Shown here: piece after piece, positions 38,201 through 50,036 of the stretch
Numbering within the stretch: the first letter of the stretch is position 1
Layout: every line of letters begins with the position of its first letter
DNA from: Cornus controversa
Lineage: Eukaryota > Streptophyta > Magnoliopsida > Cornales > Cornaceae
Length of the DNA: 64,000 bases
Direction: 5' to 3'
NCBI GenBank assembly: GCA_026545225.1
Contig: CM048845.1
Location: forward strand, 77,519,533 to 77,583,532
Notes under the pieces: generated by a model
What the model was told of the DNA's origin: nothing
Databases searched by the model: none
Seen by the model: only the letters and a program-made list of their open reading frames with translations
Position numbers and translations under genes: made by a program

Positions 38201-39975
38201 TGGGAAAACCTAAATTCCTCCCGCACACGCTTCATTGAAGACCTTTGTTTTGCCAGGAAGAGTTATTTGACGATGTAGATTAGGGTTCAAATGATTCGAA
38301 GTACTATATCGAGAATAGAAGAAACCTAGGGTTTACAATGGGGAGAATAAACGATTAAAGTGTGGAAGATGTGCCAGAAGATGAGAAAATCGTGTATTAG
38401 TGGAAGCGAGGGAATTTTTTTTGGAGGGAGTTAGTGAATTTTTAGCTGAATATTGACAATATAAGAAACACGTTGTTATACTAAATAATGTAGATCGATA
38501 AAAGATAATTGAGTGAGCAATTAATTGGAAGTCGTCAATACAATCATATTTTTAACATTTAAAAAGGTACCTGTAACTTGACCCTTGAAAATTACTTAAC
38601 AAGACATGCTTTTTATGCATGTCGTCAATTACAGCTTGTTAAAAATTCAATTTTCTTGTAGTGTCGGAAATGAAAAAGGGCTCCGAGCCCAGAACTTGGC
38701 CAAGGGGTTTTGTCTAGACCCTCGGGTTTTAGCCTGTGAAATAGAATATTTGGGTTTTGTCTAGACCCTCGGGTATTAGCCCATGAAATAGAATAATTGG
38801 GAAGATTGCTCAAAAAGCTTTTGACCCGCGACTTATGATCACTCCCACCCTTGTATGATTTTGAAACTTATGTGATTTGATGTTATGCCTCGTTGTTGAA
38901 TTGTGACGTTCATATTAGTGCTTATGTGACCTTAAATTTTAATTAATCCTTGTTGAGCATATGTTTCATTGAATGTTGAATTAAGATTACCTTGAGTGTG
39001 CATATTGTTATATGTCATGTAGCATAGGAATGCCATGATAGCATTTCATGTGTCTTGGAAGTATGCCATGTAGTATAGGAATGCCATGTTTACATTCATG
39101 TAGGTCGCGTTGAATCGATGTGTAGGTTGGTTTGGGTATCTCTACTGAGCCGCCGTGGTGCTCACCCCCCTCCCCCAACCATTTTTACAAATAAGACACC
39201 GATCGTGAATGGAGCTTGAGGAGCTCGAGGGATGAGACTTATTTTTTGCCATTATCATTATGTTATATATGTATTTTTTACGCCATATTAGGGCATTTTT
39301 TAAAATTTGTATTTGGATTTAAGTATTGGAATGGATATGTATGAGCCACATTTGGCACTTGAAACGCATTAAGGACAATGTATGGAATTACGTTCAAGTT
39401 GGATTATTTTCCTTTGCATTTTAAGATTTCTATTGTTTATGTGAGAATGTGGATTTTGGAGGGATACTTAATGAAATGTATGTTTGGCATCGAACGTATG
39501 GTTTTTAGTGTTTTATTCATGTTTCGATGTTATATGAGATGATTTGATGATTTGGAAAGCAATTAGAGTATGAATTGTATGCATAGTAAGTACTTAGGGT
39601 AAATACAGTAGGAAATTCAGGCTCAGGTAGTTTCAGTTTGCTGAAAGTTCACTTTGAGCTTGCTGAAAGTCCACTTTCAGGCGCCTGAAAGAGACAGAAT
39701 GAAACAAGCATTTCTAGAGCACTTCTTCAGCCGACTGAAACTTTATTTTCAGTTGACTGAAAGAAGCTGATGCTGGTTATAACCTTAGCTAACTTGATAA
39801 AATGAATGAGTAAGGTTAGGTGGGTGCGTGGCCATGTTTGGACACATTGAGATGAGCATTGCAGAGCTGTACACACGTAATAATGAGATTAAGATAACCT
39901 TTCGTGATTTTGAGTTGGGTTTGTGACTTAATCACCCCTAGTTTCGGGAGTCTGGAATTGGGGCGTGACATTACT

Positions 39976-40640
39976 GGCTCTTTTGCTTATAAAGTGAACT
40001 GAATGATGTCCTTGTTGCTTAAGCTTTATCTCTTCTTGAACAAGCATACTGGCCAATTCATTTACATTCCACTTGTCCTTAATAGTGTTGTAATGAATTT
40101 GAAATAGCCCATACTGAAGAAGCAAGGAGTTCAAAATAAATTGAACAAGAAAAGACTCATCCATATTCATCCCAAGAGCCTTCAGTTTAGTAGCTAGATT
40201 TCACATCTCAAGGATGTGTTCATGCATCCCACGAGTACCATCAAATCTCATGGTGGTGAGTTCAGCCATTAATGTCCCAGCAAGAGACTTGTCAGCTAAA
40301 CGAAAACGTTTTTCCACAGTCTTAAAAAATTCCTTAGTAGTGTCACATTCAGGAAGTGTTGACTTAATGTTGTTCGCTATACTCACTCACATAAACATAA
40401 TGCTCAATCTGTTCGATCTTTTCCAAGAATGACTTAAAGTCTTTTCTTCTGCCCTACTTTCCTCAATAATAACAGGTGATTTCTCAGTCCGAAGTGCCAA
40501 ATCAAGATCCAGTACACCTAGGTGAAACTGGACTTGCTCAGACCAGTCTGAGAAATTTGTTCCATTAAGGATAAAAATAGATGAAGCATGCGAATGAAGC
40601 GAAACAGGAACTGAAGCTGTAATTAAATACATGCTCACAC
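39976..40640 (-). pseudogene. Copia gag, N-terminal part
   Basis: The minus strand reads FILNGTNFSDWSEQVQFHLG near 40570, then an LFDGT-type segment FRLADKSLAGTLMAEL and VNELASMLVQEEIKLKQQG, typical of plant copia nucleocapsid precursors (UBN2-like domain). Broken by frameshifts. Its C-terminal continuation (Lys-rich linker and zinc knuckle) lies at 29100-28950, on the far side of the nested solo LTR. Confidence 0.88.
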
Positions 40641-41681
40641 ATTAATGCTTTGAGTTAAATAATAAACGTATAATAAATAGTACTACTGTAACTCATCTTT
40701 GGATGAAAATTACAGCATACAAAATTAAACTTTTGACTATTATGGTGATTCCCTTTCACCTATTAAAAATAATTAATAATGTATCTATAATCCTATAGGT
40801 TTGTTATCTTTGGGTATCCGATTCCAACTCTCAATTAAGAATACACATTTAGATGTTAATCACAAGAAAATGGTGCACCTTTGGGCCAAGCCAAAATATT
40901 CTCATGATCAAAGATATATATTAAAATCTACTCAAAAAAATTGTGAAGTCATTTTTTTTAATACTTGGGATATGAGTATTAAGATCCAAAATACAACTTG
41001 AAACCTATGACTTTCTAGTTGGGTCACTTTGATGATTACCAAACTATTTCATAAAATAGGATTTCGAGTTGAAATAACCACTTTGCAAAACAATTTATCA
41101 TCAATCACATCATGTCATCATTTAAACAGTTTCATATATGTGACAATTTCATGTTCAAATAAACTATAGAAAATAATTATAACATGTCAATACAAGAACT
41201 GTCACTCATAAATTCTAGACATGATTCAAATTTTGTAATGATATAGATTTCGTGCACCATGTTCTATATTTGTAGAACAAATTATGGGCAATATTATCAA
41301 TTTACTAAAAAGATAGGCATCTAGCATCACGCGGAAAAGAAAATGCACGAAAATATGTGATTTGCTAAATAAAAACCAACGACATCACTAGAAAATCTCA
41401 TGGAAATGGTCAAACCATCATGGCATCATATACGAATCACACAGCAAAAATAAAATCTCACTCATCTAGGAATTAGTTAGTCACCGAATGATAAGTAATG
41501 GATAATGTAAATAAAAATGAGATTTTATTTTGTGAAAAACTTTAATAGTCGCAGTGGAAGAGAAAAATAAAATCAAAACTAAATCATATCAAATATAACC
41601 GAGCAAATTTAAATGAAATCTTCCACAAATAATTGATTCCAACAAATAGATCATAATAGAAATCATAAAAGTCTTAACAAG
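40641..41681. other. Copia 5' untranslated leader
   Basis: About 1 kb between the primer-binding site and gag on the minus strand; AT-rich and without coding signal. Confidence 0.6.
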
Positions 41682-41694
41682 TGCTCCGATACCA
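41682..41694 (-). other. Primer-binding site of the copia element
   Basis: Minus-strand TGGTATCGGAGCA, an initiator-tRNA-Met primer-binding sequence with one change, two bases inside the 5' LTR. Confidence 0.8.
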
Positions 41695-41696
41695 CA

Positions 41697-42133
41697 TGTA
41701 AAGTGAAAATTAAACGTAAGACTTAAAGCTTTAAATAATAAATTCCAAGATCTTGACTATCATGATTTTCTCAAACATAAATAACATACCGGAATCCACA
41801 GCAATTTCTTCAATTAATTCTTGATTTGAAAATGTAGGATTCTCCGGGAGTTAGGTTTCTCTCTCCTAGCCCTTTCTCTAATTAAATGAAAAGTTACCTT
41901 CACGCATAAAAAGATGAAAACCGTACAATGCTTCTTAAATGGGTAGGGATAGGACCTATTTTGGTTTAGTAACAACCACTCAACTTCCCATCAAAGTAAG
42001 GAGTAAAAATAAGAAGCTACTTTTCTGTTCGTATCAACCAATATTCTATAGAGATTACATTAGATAACTTCATTTTAATAAGAGACTAAAACCATACACG
42101 TGTCACGTGGGACATTAAAAAAAATATCTAACA
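41697..42133 (-). repeat. 5' LTR of the copia element (437 bp)
   Basis: Plus-strand limits TGTAAAGTGAAAATTAAACG and AATATCTAACA. It is followed by the second CTTCT of the target duplication, after which the GRP reading frame continues. Confidence 0.93.
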
Positions 42134-43474
42134 CTTCTCACTCTTGAAGAAGGTCTTAGCTATGGTGCAGGCTATGGCATTGGGAGTGGTGGTGGTGGTG
42201 GGTACGAAGGTAGTGTTGCTGGAGGCTATGGTGGTGGAGGAGGGTCAGGTGGTGGTGCTGGTTATGGAGGTGTAGGTGAGCATGGAGGTCCTGGCTATGG
42301 AAGTGGTGGTGGAGGTGGTAGTGGTGGTGGTGGAGAACATGGTGCAGGGTATGGTGGTGGCGACGGTGGCGGCAATGGTGGTGGAGCTGGTTATGGTGCT
42401 GGAGGAGAGCATGGTGCTGGATATGGAACTGGCGGTTGTGAAGGAGGTGGTGCTGGGTACGGTGCTGGAGAATAACATGGTGGTGGATTCGGTGGTGGTG
42501 GTGGAAGCAGTGGTGGAGCTGGTGATGGTGCAGGTGGAGTGCATGGTGGTGGTTATGGCGGTGGTGAAGGAGGTGGCAGTGGTGGTGGCTATGGTGCTGG
42601 TGGAGAACACAGCGGATATGGTGGAGGAGGTGGGAGTGGTGGTGGCGGTAGTGGAGGTTATGGTGCCGGAGGAGCAGGTGGTGGTGGTTATGGGAGTGGT
42701 GAAGGAGCCGGTGGGGGTGCAGGAGGGGAGTATGGTGGTGGCGTAGGTGGTGGCTCTGGTGGTGGAGCTGGTTATGGTGCTGGAGGTGAACATGGAGGAG
42801 GTAGCGGCGGTGGTGCAGGTGGTGGTCATGGTGGCTACGTCCCTTGAGAGTACCTCCTTACTTCCTCACGGTCCTAAAAAGATGTCTCTTTTTACCTATA
42901 TTATTAAGAAATAAATAAGATTAATCGTGGTGAGAGTATGTTTATAAGTACTATTGTATGAAGGATCGGTGCCTTGCATCAATGTGTATTGTTGTTCTCA
43001 AATTAATTAAATTAAGATTTGGTGGATGCCCATAACCCTAATTAATGATTTGAAAATCTGTTTGATAATGTCTAGGTTTTAAATGCTGAATTCTTTAGGA
43101 ATGTTTGTTTAATAGAAAACTGAAATTTGAAAGTTTTACGGATTACATTTTTCCCTCAATATCTTGTACTTATAATATTTTTATATTTATAATATAAAAG
43201 CATATAAAACAACCAAACTTATTCAAAGAAATAATATCAATTTAACAATTAACATTAATGTCAAAATTAATATAAAAAAATATTAATTCAAACTTAAATA
43301 ATGAACATTATTCATGCAATACACGTACTCAATAACATAATTTTAAAAGTCAATGTCTCAAAACGTTAAATTAAGCTAAACATATAAAATTTTAGGCTCA
43401 AGAACTAAACAAATCAATTGTAATTTGATCACGCAAATTAACCATAAGAATACATTAAAAAATTTTAATTTAAT

Positions 43475-43512
<38 letters not shown>

Positions 43513-43964
43513 TTACAAAAAATAAATAAAGGATGAAGTAATTCAAATACAACAACAATGATTGAAAAAAGGCTACTATTGAAAAAATAAACAAAATATA
43601 AATAGATCATAATTGGTTCAAATACAATAACAATGATGGAACAAAAGTTTGCTACTAGAAAAATAAATAAAGTATAAATTGATCAGTGGAGGAAATTCAC
43701 TGGAATAAGTTGAAAATAATAGGATATGGTAGAAGATGTTCAAGTTTTTAGATGCGTATATGAAGTTTGTATGAGGGCAAATAGGTCAATAACAAGCGTG
43801 CTAGCTGTTATATATATATATATAGTACAGAAATGTCCATGATTACCCATGTTTACCTTGGTGTATGGTTTTGGACTTTGGGAGGAAAATTTGACCTAAA
43901 ATCCCATGTATATATATACAATATAGGCTCCTATAGAAATTGGCTTCCATATATTACTGTAATG

Positions 43965-44022
<58 letters not shown>

Positions 44023-44480
44023 GGCTTATGGTTCATATAATATTATTCCTAATGTAAATAATGGCTAAATTATTCAAATTCCTACATATATAAATTAAAT
44101 ACAATGGATTTTATTCAAATATTTGGACAATGAAACACATCCTAAAGGGAGTTTGAACTAAACTTTATTTTGTTGAGATCATTGCCTTGAGATTTTTCAT
44201 CTATTCTTCGAAGATTATCAACTTGGGAGTAGGTGCTAATGAGGCCGATGAATCTCCCGAGTGTTCTCTCTGTTATCGATAAGGTGGGATTACCCTCTGG
44301 TCGTGTCCACGCCTCCATCATTGTTCACTATAACCATGGAACTCTATTGCATAGCATTATATGCACTTCCTATGATGCCTCTCACCAATTAATACACATC
44401 CCAAACCATATACAAGGTTCATGCACCACCACCGCCACCACCACCATGACAACAACAATAATGAGATGGTATTTTTGTAT
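42134..44480 (+). repeat. Segmental duplication block A, right part
   Basis: Collinear with 54174-56165: GRP body, the 3' flank (CTATTGTATGA, AATGTGTATTGTTGTTCTCA) and the last exon of the USP-like gene. About 0.8 kb (roughly 43040-43830) is present only in A and includes TA microsatellites at 43479-43511; another is at 43967-44019. Confidence 0.9.
44170..44405 (-). pseudogene. Remnant of USP-like gene, last exon (copy A)
   Basis: Matches exon 4 of the gene at 55860-57082 (shared GATTATCAACTTGGGAGTAG, TTATCGATAAGGTGGGATT). Read on the minus strand, stop codons appear soon after the former splice acceptor, and exons 1-3 are absent to the right, where tRNA-like and hAT sequences begin. A dead duplicate. 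Confidence 0.85.
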
Positions 44481-44694
44481 GTATGCATGATATATATTAA
44501 CGTTGTTAGAATTGGGATTCTACGCAGGATCGATTTGGAGTCCATAGAATCGGATCGTGAATCGTAAGATTTTACAAAATTAATAGAAAAATAATTCAAA
44601 CTAACTTTTTAAACAATGATACCTCTACAATATAGCAACAATGAGCACAAAACATAAAAATATATAAAAAAATATCACTCCAAACATATATCTA

Positions 44695-44880
44695 GGAGAA
44701 TGTAGCTCAAAAGGTAGAGCTCTCATGCCAACTATACAACTTCTAAATTTTTTAAGTTGTGTGTGAGGAGATCAAGGTTCGAAACTTTGAATCCTTGCAT
44801 TCTTTTTCATGCCAACTATACAATTTAAAAGTTGTGAAATTGTGTGTGAGGAGATTAAGGTTTGAATCCTTGCATTCTCC
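44695..44880 (+). repeat. tRNA-derived repeat (SINE-like or tRNA pseudogene)
   Basis: GGAGAATG (44695-44702) pairs with CATTCTCC (44873-44880) like an acceptor stem. A D-arm follows (GCTC-AAAAGGTA-GAGC, A box), and a T-arm just before the 3' strand (AAGG-TTTGAAT-CCTT, B box 44859-44869). The anticodon region is replaced by about 120 bp containing two tandem copies of a CATGCCAACTATACAA...GTGTGAGGAGAT block, so an extra B box (GGTTCGAAAC, 44776-44785) is present. Not a functional tRNA; fits a tRNA-derived SINE. Confidence 0.6.
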
Positions 44881-45099
44881 CATATTTCTTGTTACCTAAA
44901 AGGTTAAAAAAATATCACTAACTAACATTTAACAAAACTTACACTAACAATTTCATAGAATATCAATTACCAAGTATTATGCCAAGCAAAAAATAACAAA
45001 CAAATACTAATTAAAGTTAGAATCTAAAAACTACATGTCCAATTATCCATAACATAAGTTCACAAATCCCAATATCTCCCTTAATTACTGTACTACACA

Positions 45100-48013
45100 T
45101 ATAAGATGGAAAAGAAACTAATAATCATCATCATGATCATCATCATCAAAATAATTGTCCAAGTTTTCTTGATTGAACGCCACGTAATTATAATAAGCAT
45201 CACCACCACTACCATCACATCATCACCACTACCATCATCACCACTAATGACATCATCATCATTATCATCGTCATTACCTTCCATATCCGTCTCACCAAGG
45301 AGAAGATCTACAATACATCCGGTGTAAATACACAGGGTGAATTTGGACCATGCATGTTGTACACACACGATGAGACCCTCCATGCGTATTATACACATAC
45401 GGTCTAAATTCACCCGGTGTATTTACACCAGGTGTATTGTAGACGTACTCCTCACCAAGACCCAAATTTCTTGAATCATTTAAGGGATCCTTGTCTTCAT
45501 CATCATATCAATTTCATGAATTTCCTCAACTACAAAATATAAATAAATGACATATTTCATAATTCATACAATATAAGTTTAAACTTTAAATTAGAAATAA
45601 ATTTGTAAAACTTAAAAACTTAATTACATGAACTTTCTACATGTCTAGTCATAACTTTCACTTCATCTTCTTCATTCGTATCTTCTTGAGCATTATTCTC
45701 AAGAACCCTCAACCAATTATTTTTTTTGGGAAGAATTAGAGTCTCTTTTTCAGTAATCCATTCATGATCAGATGGGATATCCTCAAGATAAATTGGATCA
45801 ATGATAGCTTTTCTATTCATTTTCCTCTCCCTTAATTTTAAGTTATACATAACAAAAATCAAGTCATTCAATTTCTTTTGAAGCAATCGATATCTCCTTT
45901 TTAAATGCACCTAGGGTATTGCAAATAGAGTAAAATTAAATTACAACATAATTAATTAAAAATTCAAAACTATGCATTATTCAATAAGAAAATAAGTTAA
46001 TATTTTACCATCTCAAAGGCACTCTAGTTCCGTTCACATCCTGGAGAGCTACATATTAAGCTCAATATTCTAATTGCAAACCGCTTCAACTCGGAACACT
46101 CATCTCTATATGATTCCCACCAATTAGCTATTATAAAAACTAAACTTAGTTAAATTTGATATTGAAATTTGAGCATTTGATTGAATTATGAATATTGACA
46201 TAAACTTAAACCTGGAGACTTCTTATTTTTTTGTCATTTTTGCAATATCCATACCAAAGAGCCCTCTTGCTTTTACGAAAGCAACCATTTGTAAATCAAT
46301 TTTCATTCTCTCATCAGGATCAGGAACAATTCTATGGAGACAACTATATAGCCCAATTTTCACCTCTACGTCTACACTGAAATTTAAACTATATTGGAAT
46401 TGGGGAATAAAAAGAAAAAAAGTTGCCGCATGCAAGGGCCGATGAAGTTGAAAAGCCCATATGTCATCGATGATCTCATATATAGGACCATAACTCCACA
46501 TTCATTATTTTTGTGTCAAGTTTACATCTTTCTCACTATTTAAAAGTAACACTAAATTGAGTAAATTCTAAAAAATAAAAGAACTTTACTAAATAAAAAT
46601 TAAACACTTTACCTCTTTCGAATATTATTGAAGTTCCACGATCCATTGCTTCATAAATGAATCCCATAGTCGGTCTCTCATTAGAATCCACCAATCAAAG
46701 TACTTTAACAAGAGGCAATGAAGCTTTCAGACACATTTTGATATTTTTCCAATTTTGATTGTTTAAAACTATGTTTACAATTTTTTTCCCTTTTATTTTC
46801 CTTTGCAAACTTACTAGACGCCACTTACTAGATGAAAAAAGAGACATCAATGCCCCTTTTTGCTCTTGAAGGCGCTGTAAAGTTAAGTAAGAAATGGCAA
46901 GTCGTGTCACTACAGGTCTAAGAAGCTCATTGCCCTCTGTGAATTCCTTTATCCAATGGGTTAGCATAGTCCTTGAATAGATGTATGAAATAACCCTCCT
47001 CGCTTTTGCAATTGTCACATGATGAATTTTAATTTTCTTTTCAAAATTCTCCAACATCAAATCAATGTCATCCGTGGCACAAGGTATCCAATACAACATT
47101 TTTCTTTTTGCCATCAACATCTCTCCAGCCAATTTATAGTTAGCAGCATTATCAGTCACAACTTGTACAACATTATCTTCCCTAACTTTTTTCATAATCT
47201 CATCTAACATTTCAAAAACCTTTTCGCCTATTTTTGAAATATCAGAAGTATCTTAGGATGACAAAAAAGATAGTTCCTAATGGGCTAATGACAAGAAAAT
47301 TACATAGTGAACATCTCTTCTTACCTGACCACCTATCTGACATAATTGTACATCCAATTTTCACCTATTTTTCTCTAAAATTCTTAAGCAAATTCAACGT
47401 CTCATGCACTTCCTTCTTCAAGAATGTCTCTCTAATTTCCTGATAAGAAGGAGAAGTGAGCCCCTTCCCATAATCTCCTGTCCTCTTAATCATAAGAGAA
47501 AATACGAGATTGTTCACACAATTGAACGGGATGGCACTAATCTAAAAAAAATCTAATATGGTTTGGCATACTTCATTCCTCTCCTCCTTCTTAAATTTCT
47601 CATTCATTGTCATTTGTCATACTCCCGACTTCTTCGTGACAAAGTTATCCATTAAACCATTTTCTTTTGCCTCTTTGAATGTTCAATCTGTTCTACACAT
47701 TCATCGTCATCATCATCAACACCATATAACTTTCTTTTCTTCTTTTCTGCTTCCTCCATTTGAGTTTCAAGAACACTTCTAAATTTTTGCTTCACTTCTT
47801 CGGGCACTTTCAGACACACCTCAACATTCTGATGGGTGCAAGCTAAATGATGCTTGTGCCAAAAAATACCCCCACTATGAACAACATTGCAATACCAACA
47901 CCTCACTATTTTGGGATTACCATTTTCCTCAACCCGATGTTCCCATCATGGATCTAATCTTTGTCCTGAAGCATTTTTTCTCTTACTTTTGACTAAACTT
48001 GATTTGGATGACA
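45100..48013 (-). pseudogene. hAT transposase (BED finger / DUF659 / hAT dimerisation), broken
   Basis: Minus strand, start about 48013 (MSSKSSLVKSKRKN). A BED-type zinc finger follows (RCWYCNVVHSGGIFWHKHH, about 47906), preceded by an in-frame TGA. The DUF659-like core lies at 47210-46695 (VVQVVTDNAANYKLAGEML, IYSRTMLTHW, RPVVTRLAISYLTLQRL); in family members the second block reads CAAHCIDLML, here CATDDIDLML. The C-terminal dimerisation region is at about 46110-45640 (SELKRFAIRILSLICSSPGC, LNDLIFVMYNLKLRER). An Asp-rich tail lies at 45290-45190. Several frameshifts and stops and a MITE in the tail show it is dead. Element termini were not found. Confidence 0.85.
45300..45450. mobile_element. 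151-bp hairpin MITE with 9-bp target duplication
   Basis: Almost the entire element is an inverted repeat: TCTACAATACATCCGGTGTA on the left against TCTACAATACACCTGGTGTA from the right, continuing through AATACAC and GGGTGAATTT. The 9-bp CTCACCAAG flanks it (45291-45299 and 45451-45459), indicating a Mutator-type insertion, into the acidic tail of the hAT transposase gene. Confidence 0.9.
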
Positions 48014-50036
48014 TCTGCAATATTAAACATTTAAACCATTGATGCATTGACCATTTGACCATGCTTTTGTATAAGACACTAAGTCTGTCTAAGTCCTACG
48101 TAAAAAGAAATTAATTTATGGATAAAGTCTTAAAGATAAACAAAGCTACTGATATAACTAGGACCAAAGTCCACAACAATGTGATTCAGCATCTAATATT
48201 TAGAATTTGATGAAAATGCAAATTAAATTTAACAATCATAAGAAAACACTGTATATCAAAATAAATGTGATTTGGTTTATTATAAACAAGTTCAGCTCGT
48301 AAAGGATTCTAGAAAACTTTATGATTGGCAATATAGAACAACAAATGGAGTTACAAAATACAAATAGAGCCTATGGATAAACAGAGTTAAAACCAAAGCC
48401 TATGACTAAATAGAGTTACAGAATACAGACTACCAGACCAGTGCCTAACACTAACAGTGACCAAATTATAGAAGTTCTCGTGTTAACGACTTACTAATGT
48501 TCAATTGGTTCTGTTTTTCCAACGACCCACAAGATCAAAATCATCAAAGTACTCTTTTTCAAGTAAAACCAACATTATTAACTACCAAGCAATCTTTTTC
48601 TCCAAATCATCCCATGTAATAAAAATAGAATTAAGATGCAAAACAGACCAAGAGTTCTCTTGACATAATCATTTTAAATTTTTAATCTAAGTTTAGTGTA
48701 ATATGATAGAAGAGAAAAGAATTACAAAATCAAAACTCAAAAGATATGAGAGAAGTGGAAACTGGAGAAGATAAGAATTAAAAAGATATATACTGTGTAG
48801 TTGTGTACCTTTGGCCTTTTAGAAGCTGAAACACACCCGAAGTGAACAGAGAGACCTTGTTGGTGCTGCTGGAGGTTGTCGGAGCTATAGGAGGTCACCA
48901 ATCGAAGGTCTTCATGACTTCCAAAAGAAAGTAAAGAGAAGTGGAGAAGTTGATACTGTGAGTTGCGCGGTGCAGAAACGGCTGCGAAATTTATATTTAA
49001 AACTTAGGGAGAGGGGGGGAGATTAGGTTTACTTATTTTTTGATAAATCTTTTAGATTATCCAATTTTAAGTCTAATTAAAATTTTAAGCAATCCCAAAA
49101 AACAAGTAAATAAGTAAAGTGTAATAAAGTAAAAAATACATCAGATATACGTAGAAAATCCAGATCGAGAAAAAATCACAGATGAGGCTTTGTAACCCTA
49201 GAGAAGCAAATCCACTATCGTCGAAGTAAAGTACAACAGACTTTGTTCCAGACTCACACCCACTCCACTTTGACAAGAACTTTGATGCGGAAGACCTCAG
49301 GTTTACTATTGCGACTACCTCGTCCAACTGTTGCAAATTCCCGGCTAACGTCAAAATTCTCTCAGAAGATTAACTAGAAGAACATGAACACTCAGCAAAT
49401 ATTCTGTACCCTTTGTAGTTCGATCTTCTTCTCCTTTTTTACCAACGAACAGTTGTAGAAGAAATCAATCCAGTAACTTAATCACAAAGAAATATTCAAT
49501 ACAATTTTCGAACAGTTGATTAAGCAAATAGAGACACCCTAAATCAATCAGTTAATATGTTTGTGCTCTCAAAAATATAAACAAAGAATTTGAGAAAAAA
49601 ATCATTTGCTAGAAAAATATCTCAACGATTTCTCTCTCTAGAATATGAATTTCTAATCTGTGGAAAGCGTAATGATACCGAAACCATATGAGGTTTTTAT
49701 AGAGATTAAAAACTCTAATTTTTCTTGAAAAATAAGTTGAAAATCAATAGGAAACAAGTTCCAACGTTTTAAGAAAATTATGGGTCAAATTTGGGTCAAA
49801 ACAAGACTCAGCAAGACAAATTCGCAAGAGCAAAATCATGGACCGAAGCAGACTTTTGTCTGTCCAAAACATATATATACTATACTACCCCATTTCTTCA
49901 TTTCCTTGAATTATAAAGATTATTTAAAGCAATCACTCAAGTAAATGTTACTAAATAACATCATTAATGATTTGTTATTATCAAAATTACTAAATTACCC
50001 TTAAATTGAAACATTTAGATGAACATCTATATATCT
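48014..50036. other. Intergenic, no gene seen
   Basis: 5' flank of the hAT pseudogene (possible leader at 48820-49010) followed by AT-rich sequence. The stretch 49085-49450 is less AT-rich and reads as if transcribed on the minus strand, but no domain was recognised; it may be part of an unidentified repeat. Confidence 0.45.

Larger units (their letters stand above)
30300..38663. mobile_element. CACTA (En/Spm) DNA transposon, non-autonomous, 8.4 kb
   Basis: Termini CACTACAAGAAAA (30300) and TTTTCTTGTAGTG (to 38663) are the classical CACTA inverted repeat. The 3-bp target duplication TCG stands outside both ends (30297-30299 and 38664-38666), as required for the superfamily. The sub-terminal 450 bp on the left and about 200 bp on the right are filled with short repeats around ACGACATGC, GTCGTTAA and AACAACATG in both orientations, the expected transposase-binding arrays. 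Only a decayed TNPA-like segment is seen inside (31423-31720); no TNPD-type transposase was recognised, so movement would have depended on a helper. Confidence 0.93.
29106..39970 (+). mobile_element. Solo LTR (about 2.5 kb) inserted in copia gag, itself split by a CACTA element
   Basis: Left part 29106-30299 begins TGTAAGGACCGTGACC; right part 38667-39970 ends GGGGCGTGACA. The 5-bp duplication TTACT flanks it (29101-29105 and 39971-39975), and copia gag resumes on both sides. Excluding the CACTA insertion and its 3-bp repeat, the length is 2498 bp, with no internal domain and no second LTR. TG...CA ends, a TATA box (TATAAATA, 29485-29492) and a long non-coding body fit a solo LTR from a large, probably Ty3/gypsy, element in plus orientation. 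The gypsy assignment is inference. Confidence 0.82.
24802..42133 (-). mobile_element. Ty1/copia LTR retrotransposon (17.3 kb including nested insertions)
   Basis: Bounded by LTRs (24802-25276 and 41697-42133), both TGT...ACA, with the 5-bp target duplication CTTCT outside (24797-24801 and 42134-42138). It is transcribed on the minus strand: 5' LTR on the right, primer-binding site at 41694-41682, gag from about 40640, then protease-integrase-RT-RNase H down to about 25950 and a polypurine tract beside the left LTR. Integrase before RT marks copia. Removing the nested 10.9 kb leaves about 6.5 kb, a normal size. The LTRs differ by many substitutions and by a roughly 33-bp tandem duplication in the left one, so it is fairly old; all coding domains are broken. 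Confidence 0.95.
24722..42847 (+). pseudogene. Glycine-rich protein gene (copy A), split by a 17.3-kb retrotransposon
   Basis: Paralogue of the intact GRP at 54091-55248. The first 80 bp (24722-24801) encode the signal peptide start MATHKILSIDFFVLLGFG and on to ATRALL. The reading frame is then cut by the copia element 24802-42133 and resumes at 42134/42139 with the same TSD base context (CTTCT), LTLEEGLSYGAG and the Gly-rich body, ending GGHGGYVP and TGA at 42845-42847. An in-frame TAA at 42473-42475 lies where the paralogue has a GAA-containing GGEH repeat. This copy lacks the three-fold 204-bp expansion of the paralogue. With insertion and nonsense codon it cannot make the full product. 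Whether the stop preceded the insertion is unknown. Confidence 0.93.

Noticed and set aside
29106-39970. A full-length 10.9-kb LTR retrotransposon
   Set aside because: Most of the length is a CACTA element with its own TCG duplication. The remaining 2.5 kb has no paired LTRs, primer-binding site or genes, so a solo LTR fits better.
44695-44880. Functional tRNA gene
   Set aside because: The anticodon arm is replaced by a duplicated insert and no anticodon can be assigned; treated as a tRNA-derived repeat.
49085-49354. 89-codon minus-strand frame as a gene
   Set aside because: No domain, no splice partners and a hydrophobic low-complexity tail; possibly an unidentified repeat.
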